This document shows, piece by piece, positions 1 through 8,426 of a DNA stretch of 64,000 nucleotides. The stretch is from Mycolicibacterium lacusdiani (GTDB lineage: Bacteria; Actinomycetota; Actinomycetes; Mycobacteriales; Mycobacteriaceae): contig NZ_JAKCFC010000012.1 in the NCBI RefSeq assembly GCF_021916785.1, positions 124,001-188,000 on the forward strand, in the 5' to 3' direction. Numbering within the stretch: the first letter of the stretch is position 1; each line of letters starts with the position of its first letter. A model generated the notes under the pieces. That model was not told the origin of the DNA. It did not search any database and saw nothing but the letters and a program-made list of their open reading frames with translations. Made by a program: the position numbers and the translations under genes.

Positions 1-773
1 ACGACGCGGCCCGACTCGACGAATTCGCCGATGCCGTCGAGGTCCGTGACGACCAGGCGGCTCGCGTCGAGCATCACTGCGCTGAAGGCGCTGCGCTGCA
101 ACAACTTCCACGGCAGGTCTGACGCACAGCAGTGCAGCGCGACCTCGCCACCCACGGCGGCCACGCATTCGTCGAGCAGGTTGCCTGCGAACGCCTCGTC
201 GACGGGATGGACCGGGGTGAACCTGGTAACGCCCGTCAGCCGTCCCAGCAGCGCGGCGGGCAGCGACGGCTCGTCGAACTGCACGACCACGTGCGTGTCG
301 AGCCGTCTGGCCAGTTCGTTGCGGTGCGCACGAACCCCTTCGGCTAGGGAGGCCGCCAGGTCGCGGACTGCGGCCAGGTCGGTGAGTGCGCGGTGCCCAC
401 CGGGAAGTTCCAGATGCGTGGCGAGCGTGATGGGACCCGGTACCTGCACCTTGATGGTCCGTCCGCTACCGCGCAGCCCGGCCTTCTCCCAGGCCTCCTC
501 CAGCGCGTCGACGTCCTCGTCGAGCAGGCTGACGGCACGCCGCATCGCCGAGCTGCGGCCCGCGGCGATCCGGTATCCGCGCGGCACGGTGTCCACGCCG
601 ATGTCCACCAGCAACGCCGCTCCGCGGCCGACCATGTCCGCACCGACGCCGCGGCCGGGCAACTCCACCAGGTGGGCCAGGGTGGTCAGCTCGCCCACGA
701 CCACCTCGGCAGCGTCTCGGGCGGAAACACCGGGCCAGGAGCCGACGCCGGTGGCCGTCGCGAAAACACTCAC
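1..773 (-). CDS. MetE C-terminal-domain-like protein (Rv3015c family), 3' end cut off
   Basis: The frame begins at a GTG (VSVFATATGVGSWPG) and runs off the left edge, so the C-terminus is missing. The opening GVGSWPG, the segment VPGPITLATHLELPGG and the later VVQFDEPSLP followed by LHCCASD resemble the C-terminal TIM barrel of cobalamin-independent methionine synthase, where Cys and His residues bind zinc. Family members of this short type are not full MetE enzymes and their reaction is unknown. In M. tuberculosis the equivalent gene (Rv3015c) lies next to lpqA, as here. No in-frame ATG occurs near the start and the ribosome site is weak, so the exact start is uncertain. Confidence 0.7.
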   Translation of the reverse strand, partial: MSVFATATGVGSWPGVSARDAAEVVVGELTTLAHLVELPGRGVGADMVGRGAALLVDIGVDTVPRGYRIAAGRSSAMRRAVSLLDEDVDALEEAWEKAGLRGSGRTIKVQVPGPITLATHLELPGGHRALTDLAAVRDLAASLAEGVRAHRNELARRLDTHVVVQFDEPSLPAALLGRLTGVTRFTPVHPVDEAFAGNLLDECVAAVGGEVALHCCASDLPWKLLQRSAFSAVMLDASRLVVTDLDGIGEFVESGRV

Positions 774-820
774 GTGGCCAACACTATTCGATTCCGAACC
801 TGACGCGTTAGTCTCGGGCC

Positions 821-1471
821 ATGCCCGCCGCGATCCGTCGCATGCTGCTCGGGCCCACCGCCGCCGTCCTCCTGGCCGCCACGGTCGCCTGTGCGCACAC
901 CGTCTCGGGTTCGCCGGTACGCGCGATTCCGGGCATCGACGACGACTCGATGTCCCCCGTGGACGTCGACGCCGTGCTGCTCGAACAGACGCAGATGAGG
1001 GCCATCACCGGCGCGGGCGAGGACCTCACGGTGATCCCGAGCATGGACGGCAAGCAGCCCGTCGACATCGTGGCGCTCGCCGAGTCGGCACCCGAGCAAT
1101 GCCAGTGGTACTTCGTCGAGACGCAGACGTTCGGCGCCGAGATCGAGGAATTCCACAAGACGACCTATCAGGACCCGCCCGACGCCGCGCTGATCTCCCA
1201 GGGCGCCGCGGGTTACCGCGACGCGGCCACGGCGCGGCGGGCGTTCGACGACCTGGCCGGGCTGGTCGATCGCTGTGGATCGACGTCGTCGGGTGCGCTC
1301 TACGTGGGTGACTGGACCGTCACGGCGGACGGGTTGCAGACCCGCACCTCGAGGTGTGGGCGTGACTATCGGGTCAAGTCGGCGGTGCTCGTGGAGATCA
1401 CCTTCTGCGGATACCCGTCGACGGTGCCCGACATCGTGATGACCAACGTGCTGGCGAAGGTACCGGCCTAG
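821..1471 (+). CDS. LpqA-like lipoprotein with PknH-type extracellular sensor domain
   Basis: The 216-residue product has an N-terminal signal with hydrophobic core (residues 9-22) and a lipobox-like TVAC with acceptor Cys24, although the -3 position is Thr rather than Leu. The rest matches the mycobacterial PknH-like sensor domain carried by many Lpq/Lpp lipoproteins. Four cysteines, in PEQC, VDRC, SRCGRDY and EITFCGY, would form the two disulfides typical of this fold. It should be anchored outside the cytoplasmic membrane, ligand unknown. Position between the Rv3015c-like gene and mnmA supports equivalence to LpqA (Rv3016). Its TAG stop overlaps the convergent mnmA stop inside the shared tetranucleotide CTAG. 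Confidence 0.78.
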   Translation: MPAAIRRMLLGPTAAVLLAATVACAHTVSGSPVRAIPGIDDDSMSPVDVDAVLLEQTQMRAITGAGEDLTVIPSMDGKQPVDIVALAESAPEQCQWYFVETQTFGAEIEEFHKTTYQDPPDAALISQGAAGYRDAATARRAFDDLAGLVDRCGSTSSGALYVGDWTVTADGLQTRTSRCGRDYRVKSAVLVEITFCGYPSTVPDIVMTNVLAKVPA

Positions 1472-2544
1472 CGGTCGGCGCCGACGATCGTGGCGCTGGC
1501 GATGACCTCGTCGCCTGCCGGGTCCGGCCGGTACAGCACCATGGTCTGTCCGGGCGCGACACCGCGCAGGGGGCTGCGCAGGTGGGCGACGAGCCTGCCG
1601 TCGCGAATCTCGGCCACCGCGGGCGCGAGCCCACCGTGTGCGCGTACCTGCACCTCGCACTCGACCGGTCCGTCGAAGGCCCGGCCGGACGTGAACACCG
1701 GTCGTTCGCCGGTCAGCACGTTGACGTCGAGGTCGGCGACGTCACCGACGCGCACGGTCCCGCTGTCGGCGTCGATGGCGGTGACGTAGCGCGGCTTGCC
1801 GTCCGCACCCGGTCCCGCGATGCCCAGACCCTTGCGCTGCCCGATGGTGAATCCGTGCACGCCGTCGTGCTCCGCCAGCACGGTGCCGCCCGCGTCGACG
1901 ACGGAGCCGCGCCGCACGCCGATGCGGGCTCCGAGGAACGCCTGGGTGTCACCGGACGGGATGAAGCAGATGTCGTGGCTGTCGGGCTTCTGCGCGACGG
2001 CCAGCCCGCGCCGGGCGGCCTCCTCGCGGATGGCCGGCTTGGGTGTGTCGCCGATGGGGAACGCGGCGCGCGCCAACTGCTCCGCGGTCAGCACGCCCAG
2101 CACATAGGACTGGTCCTTGTCGGCGTCGACCGCGCGGCGCAACCTGCCCTCGGACAACCGGGCGTAGTGCCCGGTCGCCAGCACGTCGAAGCCGAGCGCG
2201 ACGGCCCGGGCAGCGAGGGCGGAGAACTTGATCCGCTCGTTGCAGCGCACGCAGGGGTTCGGGGTCTCACCCCTGGCGTAGGACTCGACGAAGTCGTCGA
2301 TGACGTCCTCGGCGAATCGGTCCGCGAAATCCCATACGTAGAAGGGGATGTCGAGGATGTCGGCGACGCGCCGGGCGTCACCGGCGTCCTCCTTCGAGCA
2401 GCAGCCGCGCGAGCCGGTGCGCAGGGTGCCCGGCGTGGCCGATAGTGCGAGGTGCACACCGACGACGTCGTGGCCGGCATCGACCATCCGCGCCGCCGCC
2501 ACCGAGGAATCGACGCCGCCACTCATCGCGACCAGAACCCGCAT
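1468..2544 (-). CDS. mnmA: tRNA-specific 2-thiouridylase MnmA
   Basis: 358 residues, the usual length for MnmA. It thiolates U34 in the tRNAs for Lys, Glu and Gln using persulfide sulfur and ATP. The N-terminal PP-loop SGGVDSS (residues 8-14) binds ATP. The catalytic cysteines are Cys98 in NPCVRCN and Cys193 in HDICFIPSGD, and the GHYARL segment is also conserved. It starts only 2 bases after the stop of the upstream cysteine desulfurase gene, so the sulfur donor and the thiolase are translationally linked. The stop is shared with the convergent lipoprotein gene in CTAG. Equivalent to Rv3024c. Confidence 0.95.
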   Translation of the reverse strand: MRVLVAMSGGVDSSVAAARMVDAGHDVVGVHLALSATPGTLRTGSRGCCSKEDAGDARRVADILDIPFYVWDFADRFAEDVIDDFVESYARGETPNPCVRCNERIKFSALAARAVALGFDVLATGHYARLSEGRLRRAVDADKDQSYVLGVLTAEQLARAAFPIGDTPKPAIREEAARRGLAVAQKPDSHDICFIPSGDTQAFLGARIGVRRGSVVDAGGTVLAEHDGVHGFTIGQRKGLGIAGPGADGKPRYVTAIDADSGTVRVGDVADLDVNVLTGERPVFTSGRAFDGPVECEVQVRAHGGLAPAVAEIRDGRLVAHLRSPLRGVAPGQTMVLYRPDPAGDEVIASATIVGADR

Positions 2545-2546
2545 GA

Positions 2547-3743
2547 CTACTTCCCGTATCCAGCGCTGGCCAGTGCAGCCTGGCGGGCCCGGTCGACGGC
2601 CGCAGGCAGGACCGCCAGCGCGGCGGCGACGTCGGCGTCGGTGCTGGTGTGTCCCAGCGACAGTCGCAGCGATCCCCTGGCGCTCGCCGGATCAGCGCCC
2701 ATCGCGATCAACACGTGCGACGGCTGGGCGACTCCTGCCGTGCACGCCGACCCGGTCGAGCACTCGATTCCCTTGGCGTCCAACAGCATCAGCAACGCAT
2801 CGCCCTCACACCCGCGGAAGGTGAAGTGCGTGTTGCCGGGGAGACGGGCATCGCCCGCGGCGCCGTTGACCACGACGTCGCCGATTCTCGCGAGCACGCC
2901 GTCGATCAGGGCGTCGCGCAGTGCGGACACGCGACTGCGGTGCGCGTCCAGACCCTCGACGGCGATCTTGGCTGCGGTGGCCATCGCCACCGCGCCTGCC
3001 ACGTCCGGCGTGCCCGAACGCACGTCGCGCTCCTGACCGCCGCCGTGCAGCAGTGGGACGCACGGGGTGTCGCGCCGCAGCAGCAGCGCGCCGACTGCCG
3101 CGGGACCGCCGAACTTGTGGGCCGCGATGCTCATGGCCGACAATCCGCTCACGGCGAAGTCCACCGGGACCTGACCGACGGCCTGGATGCCGTCGCTGTG
3201 CATGGGGACGTCGAATTCCGCTGCGACGGCGGCGAGTTCGGCGATCGGCAGGATGGTGCCCACCTCGTTGTTGGCCCACATGATGGACACCAGGGCGACG
3301 TCGCCTGCTGCACAGTGGTCCTGCAGGACCTCGCGCAGCGCGGCGGGCGACACGGACCCGTCCGGGCGAACCGGCAGGAACGTGACGTCGGCGCCTTCGT
3401 GCTCGGCCAGCCATTCGACGGCGTCGAGGACGGCGTGGTGTTCGATCGGCGTGGTCACGATGCGCGTGCGGCGGGGGTCGGCGTCGCGGCGGGCCCAGAA
3501 GATGCCCTTGACCGCCAGGTTGTCGCTCTCGGTGCCACCCGCGGTGAAGACGATCTCCGACGGCCGGGCACCCAGGAGTCCGGCCAGCGCCTCGCGAGCC
3601 TCCTCCATCCGGCGCCGCGCCGCCCGGCCCGTCGTGTGCAGCGAGGACGCGTTGCCCACCGTCGCCAGCGCACCCACCATCGCCTCGATCGCAGCGGGGT
3701 GCATCGGGGTCGTGGCAGCGTGATCTAGATAGACGGCGGTCAT
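2547..3743 (-). CDS. iscS: Cysteine desulfurase (IscS/NifS family)
   Basis: 398 residues starting at ATG (MTAVYLDHAATTP); a longer reading upstream is rejected because homologues begin at this motif. The enzyme is PLP dependent and converts cysteine to alanine plus an enzyme persulfide for tRNA thiolation and Fe-S cluster assembly. Key residues are His103 (EHH), Lys210 in AAHKFGGP (Schiff base) and Cys334 in STGSACTAG (persulfide). The short loop around Cys334 indicates an IscS/NifS (group I) enzyme. The gene order PlsC, IscS, MnmA matches Rv3026c-Rv3024c. No IscU or other scaffold gene is adjacent. Confidence 0.93.
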   Translation of the reverse strand: MTAVYLDHAATTPMHPAAIEAMVGALATVGNASSLHTTGRAARRRMEEAREALAGLLGARPSEIVFTAGGTESDNLAVKGIFWARRDADPRRTRIVTTPIEHHAVLDAVEWLAEHEGADVTFLPVRPDGSVSPAALREVLQDHCAAGDVALVSIMWANNEVGTILPIAELAAVAAEFDVPMHSDGIQAVGQVPVDFAVSGLSAMSIAAHKFGGPAAVGALLLRRDTPCVPLLHGGGQERDVRSGTPDVAGAVAMATAAKIAVEGLDAHRSRVSALRDALIDGVLARIGDVVVNGAAGDARLPGNTHFTFRGCEGDALLMLLDAKGIECSTGSACTAGVAQPSHVLIAMGADPASARGSLRLSLGHTSTDADVAAALAVLPAAVDRARQAALASAGYGK

Positions 3744-3777
3744 GGCCAACCCAGGATACCGGCAGGCCAGGTCGGAC

Positions 3778-4638
3778 CTAGGCGACCAGGGCGTGGCCCC
3801 CGCCGACGTGCAGGTGGGTGGGCAGCGTGCGCGACGTTCCGCGCACCGCCGCCTCGCAGCGTGCGGCGAGGTCGCGCCGGTCGTCACCGGGCAGCTGCAG
3901 TGACGAGACGTGCACGTGGCACACCGTCTGACGCGTGGTGATCACCCGTTTGATCGACTGCAGCAACGAGTCGTCGCCGATGAACGACGGCACCGTCGAA
4001 CGCCTGCCGTCACGGTGGTGGTAGCTCAGACGCAGCGGCTGCACCGGGCGTCCCGCGTCGATCGCGCCCTGGAACATCGCGGGCTTGAACGGTCCGTATC
4101 CGACGCCGCACCAGGTGGTGCCCTCCGGGAAGGCCACCACGGTCTTGCCCGCTTGCAGTCGGTCGGCGACGGCGCGCACCACCCCGGGCAGCCGGCGCAG
4201 GTCGTTGCGGTCGATCGGGATGATCTTCATCAGCCGGACCACTCGGCCCAGCCCCGGCCAGTCGACGAGGTCCGCGCGGGCGACGAACGACCCCGGTAGC
4301 ACCGAGCCGATCGTGAAGACGTCGATCCAGGACACGTGGCCGCTGACCACCAGCACGCCGCTGAGGTTGCGGATCGGGCCGCCGGACACCGTGATCCGCA
4401 CGCCGAGGCAGCGCAGCATCATCCGGCAGTAGAGGCGTTGCAGGCGCGACCGCCCGGGCAGCGGCAGCGCGAGCAGTGCGAACGCCGGGAACACGACGAT
4501 GGCGCAGGCGATGCGTGCGGCCGTCCGCAGCGCCACGACCGCCGGGCGGGAGGCCGTCACGGTGTCGACGCGGATGCAACTCGAGTCGCACGACGCCCGC
4601 GGCAGCCAGGCGTGGTCGACCAGGCCGTGGCTGCTCAT
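3778..4638 (-). CDS. 1-acylglycerol-3-phosphate O-acyltransferase family protein (PlsC/OlsA-like)
   Basis: 286 residues with the PlsC acyltransferase signatures: the HX4D block HVSWID (His101, Asp106) and the FPEGTTW block (Glu172). A hydrophobic stretch at about residues 40-62 probably anchors it to the inner face of the membrane. PlsC enzymes transfer an acyl chain to lyso-phosphatidic acid; the related OlsA acylates lyso-ornithine lipid. The ATG overlaps the stop of the upstream GNAT gene as ATGA. That pairing (N-acyltransferase then O-acyltransferase) is like OlsB-OlsA, so an aminolipid substrate is possible. Homologue of Rv3026c. The substrate is not determined by the sequence. Confidence 0.85.
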   Translation of the reverse strand: MSSHGLVDHAWLPRASCDSSCIRVDTVTASRPAVVALRTAARIACAIVVFPAFALLALPLPGRSRLQRLYCRMMLRCLGVRITVSGGPIRNLSGVLVVSGHVSWIDVFTIGSVLPGSFVARADLVDWPGLGRVVRLMKIIPIDRNDLRRLPGVVRAVADRLQAGKTVVAFPEGTTWCGVGYGPFKPAMFQGAIDAGRPVQPLRLSYHHRDGRRSTVPSFIGDDSLLQSIKRVITTRQTVCHVHVSSLQLPGDDRRDLAARCEAAVRGTSRTLPTHLHVGGGHALVA

Positions 4639-5474
4639 CGGGCGATCCCCTCGGCCATGTCGCCCGCGGCCGAGACCGACCGCAGCCGCTTCAGGTATCG
4701 GACGTCGGCCTGCCGCTTGTCCAGCAGCGCCGGGAAGTCACCGACGCCGAAGTCCGGGTCGTGGGCCGGGTCGCCGCACACCCGGGCACCCAGCCGCAGG
4801 TAGCCCCGCATCAGCGGCGGCACCGACACCCGCGAGGGCGGGTCGATGTCGTCGAGTCCCCGCCCGCCGAGCACGACCGGCCGGTACGGGCGCACCACGT
4901 ACTCCGACGCGTGCCGCCTGCGCACGAAGTCGCGGACACCGCGGATCCCCGCTCCGGGCGTCTCGCCGGGTTCGCCCTGCACTGGGACCGACACGCACCC
5001 GGTCACGTAGTCGTAGCCGCAGCGGTCCAGGTAGGCGAGGATGCCCGCCCACATCAGCAGCACGACGCCGCCGTTGCGATGGTCGTGCCGCACCACGGCG
5101 CGACCCATCTCGACCATCGACGGCCGGATGCCGTCGAGCGCGCTGACGTCGAACTCGGTGGCCGTGTAGAGGCCGCCTGCGGCGATCGCACCCGGCGGCG
5201 GCAGCATCCGGTAGCAGCCGACGATCTCCTGCGACTCGTCCTCGCGTACCAGCAGGTGGTCGCAGAACTCGTCGAAGCGATCGGCGTCGCGCCCGTCGGA
5301 CGACCCGGTCAGGTCGAACCCGGGTTCGGAGGTGAACACCTCGTGGCGCAACCGCTGGGCGGCGTCCACGAGTTCGGAGTCGGTGGACAGCAACAGTGTG
5401 TAGCGCGGGCCGGTCCCCCCGGACGCCGTGCCTTCGGTTTCGTCGGCGGCAATGAGTACGGATGCCATGCTCAT
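4635..5474 (-). CDS. GNAT-fold acyltransferase, OlsB-like (Rv3027c family)
   Basis: About 279 residues of the GNAT subfamily that includes OlsB, the ornithine N-acyltransferase using acyl-ACP. The conserved block is RLRHEVF, then DEFCDHLLV, GCYRMLPP and EMGRAVVR near residues 35-150. The C-terminal third is charged and has no clear extra domain. Candidate starts are GTG at 5483, ATG at 5474 (chosen) and ATG at 5468; all have weak ribosome sites. The stop overlaps the PlsC-like start as ATGA. Together the two could make an N-acyl then O-acyl aminolipid, but this is inference from gene order and family. Confidence 0.75.
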   Translation of the reverse strand: MSMASVLIAADETEGTASGGTGPRYTLLLSTDSELVDAAQRLRHEVFTSEPGFDLTGSSDGRDADRFDEFCDHLLVREDESQEIVGCYRMLPPPGAIAAGGLYTATEFDVSALDGIRPSMVEMGRAVVRHDHRNGGVVLLMWAGILAYLDRCGYDYVTGCVSVPVQGEPGETPGAGIRGVRDFVRRRHASEYVVRPYRPVVLGGRGLDDIDPPSRVSVPPLMRGYLRLGARVCGDPAHDPDFGVGDFPALLDKRQADVRYLKRLRSVSAAGDMAEGIAR

Positions 5475-5595
5475 GGCTTGCACGCTCGCCCAGGTGTCGG
5501 GCGGGATGCCTACGACGGCGTGACGTGTTCGTGCACGCTGGGTGACGACTCCGTGCGCAGGGCCGCGAACGGTGCACGACGACGAGGAGGTTCAT

Positions 5596-6540
5596 ATGAC
5601 CGATGTCCGAGCGGGTCAGGGCTGGCCGGCGCTAAGGGTCGACGACTGGGAGCCGACGCGGCGGTCCCTGCACATGTGGACTCAGATCGTGGGCAAGGTC
5701 CGACTTGCGCACGCGCCGTTGCTCAACCACTGGTGGCAGGTGCCGCTCTACGTATCGCCGCGCGGGTTGACGACGTCGGCCATCCCCGTGGGCACGGAGT
5801 CCTTCGACATGGAGTTCGACTTCGTCGACCACGTACTCGAGGTGCGGGTGAGTGACGGCGGTGCCGCCACCATCGATCTGCGGGACAACTCCGTGGCGAG
5901 CTTCCATCGAGCGGTGCTCGACACGCTCGGCAGTCTCGGCGTCGAGGCGCGCATCTCCAGCGGGCCCAACGAAGTGGACCCCGCCATCCCGTTCGCCGAG
6001 GACACGCACGTCGGCTACGACCCTGCCGCGGCCAATTCGTTCTGGCGTCAACTGGTGCAGGCCGACCGGGTCATCAACCGGTTCCGTTCGCACTTCGTCG
6101 GCAAGGTCAGCCCGGTGCACTTCTTCTGGGGTTCCTTCGACCTGGCATGCACCCGGTTCTCCGGTGGCCTCGCGCCCCGGCATCCCGGAGGTGCGCCGAA
6201 CTGCGGCGACTGGGTGATGGAGGAGGGGTACTCCCACGAGCTGAGTAGTTGCGGGTTCTGGCCAGGCGGCGGGGACGAAGGCGCGTTCTACTCGTACGCC
6301 TATCCGGAGCCAGCGGGATTCGCCGACGCCGCAGGCCTTCCCGACGGTGCCTTCTACGACGAGGCGCTGCGGCAGTACCTGTTGCCCTATGAGACCGCTC
6401 GTCAGGCGGAGGACCCGGACCGGGCAGTGCTGGACTTCCTCGAGTTCACCTACCGCGCGGCGGCCGACGCGATGGGATGGGACCGCAGCGCTCTGGAGAG
6501 CGACCCCAATCGCTGGGGGCACAAGGCCGGGCCTTCGTAA
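5596..6540 (+). CDS. DUF5996 family protein
   Basis: 314 residues, function unknown. The start ATG is fixed by a strong ribosome site GAGGAGG at 5584-5590. The protein begins with WPALRVDDWEPTRRSLHMW and contains the family blocks LLNHWWQVPLYVS, RGLTTSAIP and, in the middle, KVSPVHFFWGSFDLACTRFSG followed by RHPGG. These aromatic- and His-rich motifs are typical of DUF5996. No signal peptide or membrane segment is seen, so it is probably cytoplasmic. It is divergent from the acyltransferase operon and convergent, with a 9-base gap, to the SpoIIM-like gene. This region is not part of the M. tuberculosis backbone. Confidence 0.8.
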   Translation: MTDVRAGQGWPALRVDDWEPTRRSLHMWTQIVGKVRLAHAPLLNHWWQVPLYVSPRGLTTSAIPVGTESFDMEFDFVDHVLEVRVSDGGAATIDLRDNSVASFHRAVLDTLGSLGVEARISSGPNEVDPAIPFAEDTHVGYDPAAANSFWRQLVQADRVINRFRSHFVGKVSPVHFFWGSFDLACTRFSGGLAPRHPGGAPNCGDWVMEEGYSHELSSCGFWPGGGDEGAFYSYAYPEPAGFADAAGLPDGAFYDEALRQYLLPYETARQAEDPDRAVLDFLEFTYRAAADAMGWDRSALESDPNRWGHKAGPS

Positions 6541-6549
6541 TGCGTTCGG

Positions 6550-7200
6550 CTACAACAGCCACTGAGCCAGTGGGTGCACGAAGTATCTCAGTGAGAACGC
6601 CTCGTACACCGCGCCGACGACGAGCAGGCCGAAGGCAGCCAGGGACAGCCAACCAAGCTGTCGTAGACCGCTGACGTATCCCTCGCGCCGGTTGGCGGCC
6701 CCAACGGACCGGGGCCACACCCAGTGCCGGCCGAGCACGTACGCACCCAGCATGAACAGAACGTAGGCCTGAACCTCGATGACCAGCGTGAGGGAATGCG
6801 GGATGAGGGCCACCCAGCCGATGTCACTCGCCGGAACGAGGGTGATGCCCGTCGTGAAGGCCCAGTAGGCGAGCAACGGGATGCCCAGGAAGGGCACGAT
6901 CATCGACGGCAACACGATGGTCGCCGCGCCCATCTTCAACGTGTTCACGCCGAGAATCACGAGGGCGAAGAGCCAGGGTTCGTTGATCAGCGACCGCACG
7001 AGTTCCGTTGTGCCGTCCTCGTTCAACCGGTTGACCTGCTCCTGGTTGAGGTGGGGAAAGAACAGCCCGACGCCGAAGCCGACGAGGAACAGGCCGTACG
7101 CGATCGCGTTCAGTCCGAGATATGCGCGGGCGTTCGCGCGGATGATGCGCAACGGCCGCCGCGACGGCGTCAGCGCGTGGACGTGCTCGTGCAATGCCAT
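6550..7200 (-). CDS. SpoIIM-like (DUF95) integral membrane protein
   Basis: 216 residues beginning at MALHEHVHAL. After a short cytoplasmic N-terminus come several membrane spans, at about residues 24-44, 75-95, 100-130, 135-160 and 185-205. The pattern fits the stage II sporulation protein M / DUF95 family, found widely in non-sporulating bacteria and often beside RDD or ATPase genes; here no such partner is present. An extracytoplasmic loop with LNQEQVNRLNEDG separates the first two spans. Function is unknown. It lies 34 bases downstream of the MerR gene on the same strand and may be transcribed with it. Confidence 0.7.
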   Translation of the reverse strand: MALHEHVHALTPSRRPLRIIRANARAYLGLNAIAYGLFLVGFGVGLFFPHLNQEQVNRLNEDGTTELVRSLINEPWLFALVILGVNTLKMGAATIVLPSMIVPFLGIPLLAYWAFTTGITLVPASDIGWVALIPHSLTLVIEVQAYVLFMLGAYVLGRHWVWPRSVGAANRREGYVSGLRQLGWLSLAAFGLLVVGAVYEAFSLRYFVHPLAQWLL

Positions 7201-7234
7201 GCGGTCAAGGAGACACTCGGACGTTGCGGCACAG

Positions 7235-7597
7235 TCAAGTCGAACCGCGATGAGGCTGGCCGGCTTCCATGGTGTCGAGGATGCTGGCGAGTTTCTCTCG
7301 GGCCGCGGTGAGTTCGTCGATGCGCAGGTCGATCCGAGCCATCTGGCCACGTACCACCGCGAGCATGTCGTCAGTGACGTCCTTCGTGTGCTCGCACGGC
7401 AGCAGGGCCGCGATGGCCTGGCTCGACAATCCCGCGGCGTAGAGCCGCTGAATCAGCCGGACCCGTCCGGCTGCGTCGTCGTCGTAGGTGCGGTGTCCGC
7501 CGAGCGTGCGTTCTGAGGTGAGCAGCGCTTGCTGCTCGTAGTAGCGCAGCGATCGCACGCTGACACCCGTCGCGTGGGCGAGGTCTCCGATGCGCAT
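7235..7597 (-). CDS. MerR-family transcriptional regulator
   Basis: 120 residues from MRIGDLAHATGVSVRSLRYYE, the standard MerR winged-helix start; an upstream in-frame start would add 13 residues with no family similarity. The helix-turn-helix covers residues 1-70, followed by a dimerisation helix (residues 80-115). A single Cys in LLPCEH is not enough to infer metal sensing, so it more likely senses a small organic ligand. It is divergent from the SDR gene at 7698, with 100 bases between, a common arrangement in which the MerR protein controls the oxidoreductase. Effector unknown. Confidence 0.85.
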   Translation of the reverse strand: MRIGDLAHATGVSVRSLRYYEQQALLTSERTLGGHRTYDDDAAGRVRLIQRLYAAGLSSQAIAALLPCEHTKDVTDDMLAVVRGQMARIDLRIDELTAAREKLASILDTMEAGQPHRGST

Positions 7598-7697
7598 GTG
7601 GACCTGCCTCGTCGTCGACTTGAACCTAACACCCATGTCAGATCTTAGTGTGGCGTGGCCAGCCTGAAGTACGGGGTGAACGACGCAGAGGAGCTTG

Positions 7698-8426
7698 ATG
7701 AAGATCAGCGATCAGGTCGTGTTCGTGACCGGTGCCAACCGAGGGATAGGCCGAGCCTTCGTGTCGGAGTTCCTGATGCGCGACGTCGGGAAGGTCTACG
7801 CCGGTGTCCGCGATACCCGCACGGTCGACCAGCAGCTGGCACGCGACCCACGCGTGGAGATCGTCCGTGTAAACGTCACCGACCCGGACGAGGTCGCACG
7901 CGCAGCAGGTCAGGCCCCTGACACGTCGATACTGGTCAACAATGCCGGCATCGTCGCGTTCGACTCGCTTCTCGACGGGTCCGTGGCCGCGATGCGACAG
8001 CAGTTCGAGACGAACGTGTTCGGCGTGCTGGAGATGACCAGGGCGTTCGCTCCCACCTTGCGCGCCCGCCACGGTGCGGTCGTCAACGTGCTGTCGGCCG
8101 CCGCCTGGTTCTCCGCGCCGCTCAACGGTGCGTACTGCGCCTCGAAGGCTGCCGCGTGGAGCATCACCAACGGACTCCGCATGGAACTCGAACCCGCCGG
8201 GGTACTCGTGCAGAGCCTGCACTTCGGAGCCGTCGACACCGACTTCTCGTCGGGGTACGACGGACCGAAGATCACCGCCGACGACGTGGCGAGAGCGGCA
8301 CTGGACGGCTTGGCATCCGACGCGGCCGAGGTCCTCGTCGACCCCGATGCCCGCATGGCGAAGGCAGCACTGACCGGCCCACCGAACGGCTTCCTCGAGC
8401 AGATGGGCGAGGGAACCGGGGCCTAG
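7698..8426 (+). CDS. Short-chain dehydrogenase/reductase (classical SDR)
   Basis: 242 residues; ATG at 7698 has a ribosome site AGAGGAG just upstream. The Rossmann motif is TGANRGIG (about residues 10-17), NNAG follows at about residue 76, and the catalytic pair lies in YCASK. The Asp after the second strand is replaced by VRD, so the NAD/NADP preference is unclear. No C-terminal extension. The gene is divergent from the MerR regulator and shares its stop (CTAG) with the convergent NmrA-like gene. Substrate unknown. Confidence 0.85.
   Translation: MKISDQVVFVTGANRGIGRAFVSEFLMRDVGKVYAGVRDTRTVDQQLARDPRVEIVRVNVTDPDEVARAAGQAPDTSILVNNAGIVAFDSLLDGSVAAMRQQFETNVFGVLEMTRAFAPTLRARHGAVVNVLSAAAWFSAPLNGAYCASKAAAWSITNGLRMELEPAGVLVQSLHFGAVDTDFSSGYDGPKITADDVARAALDGLASDAAEVLVDPDARMAKAALTGPPNGFLEQMGEGTGA

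Noticed and set aside
7598..7697. MerR operator between the MerR and SDR genes
   Set aside because: A partial CTAA/TTAG dyad and a TTGAAC-like element are present, but the symmetry is too weak to call a site.
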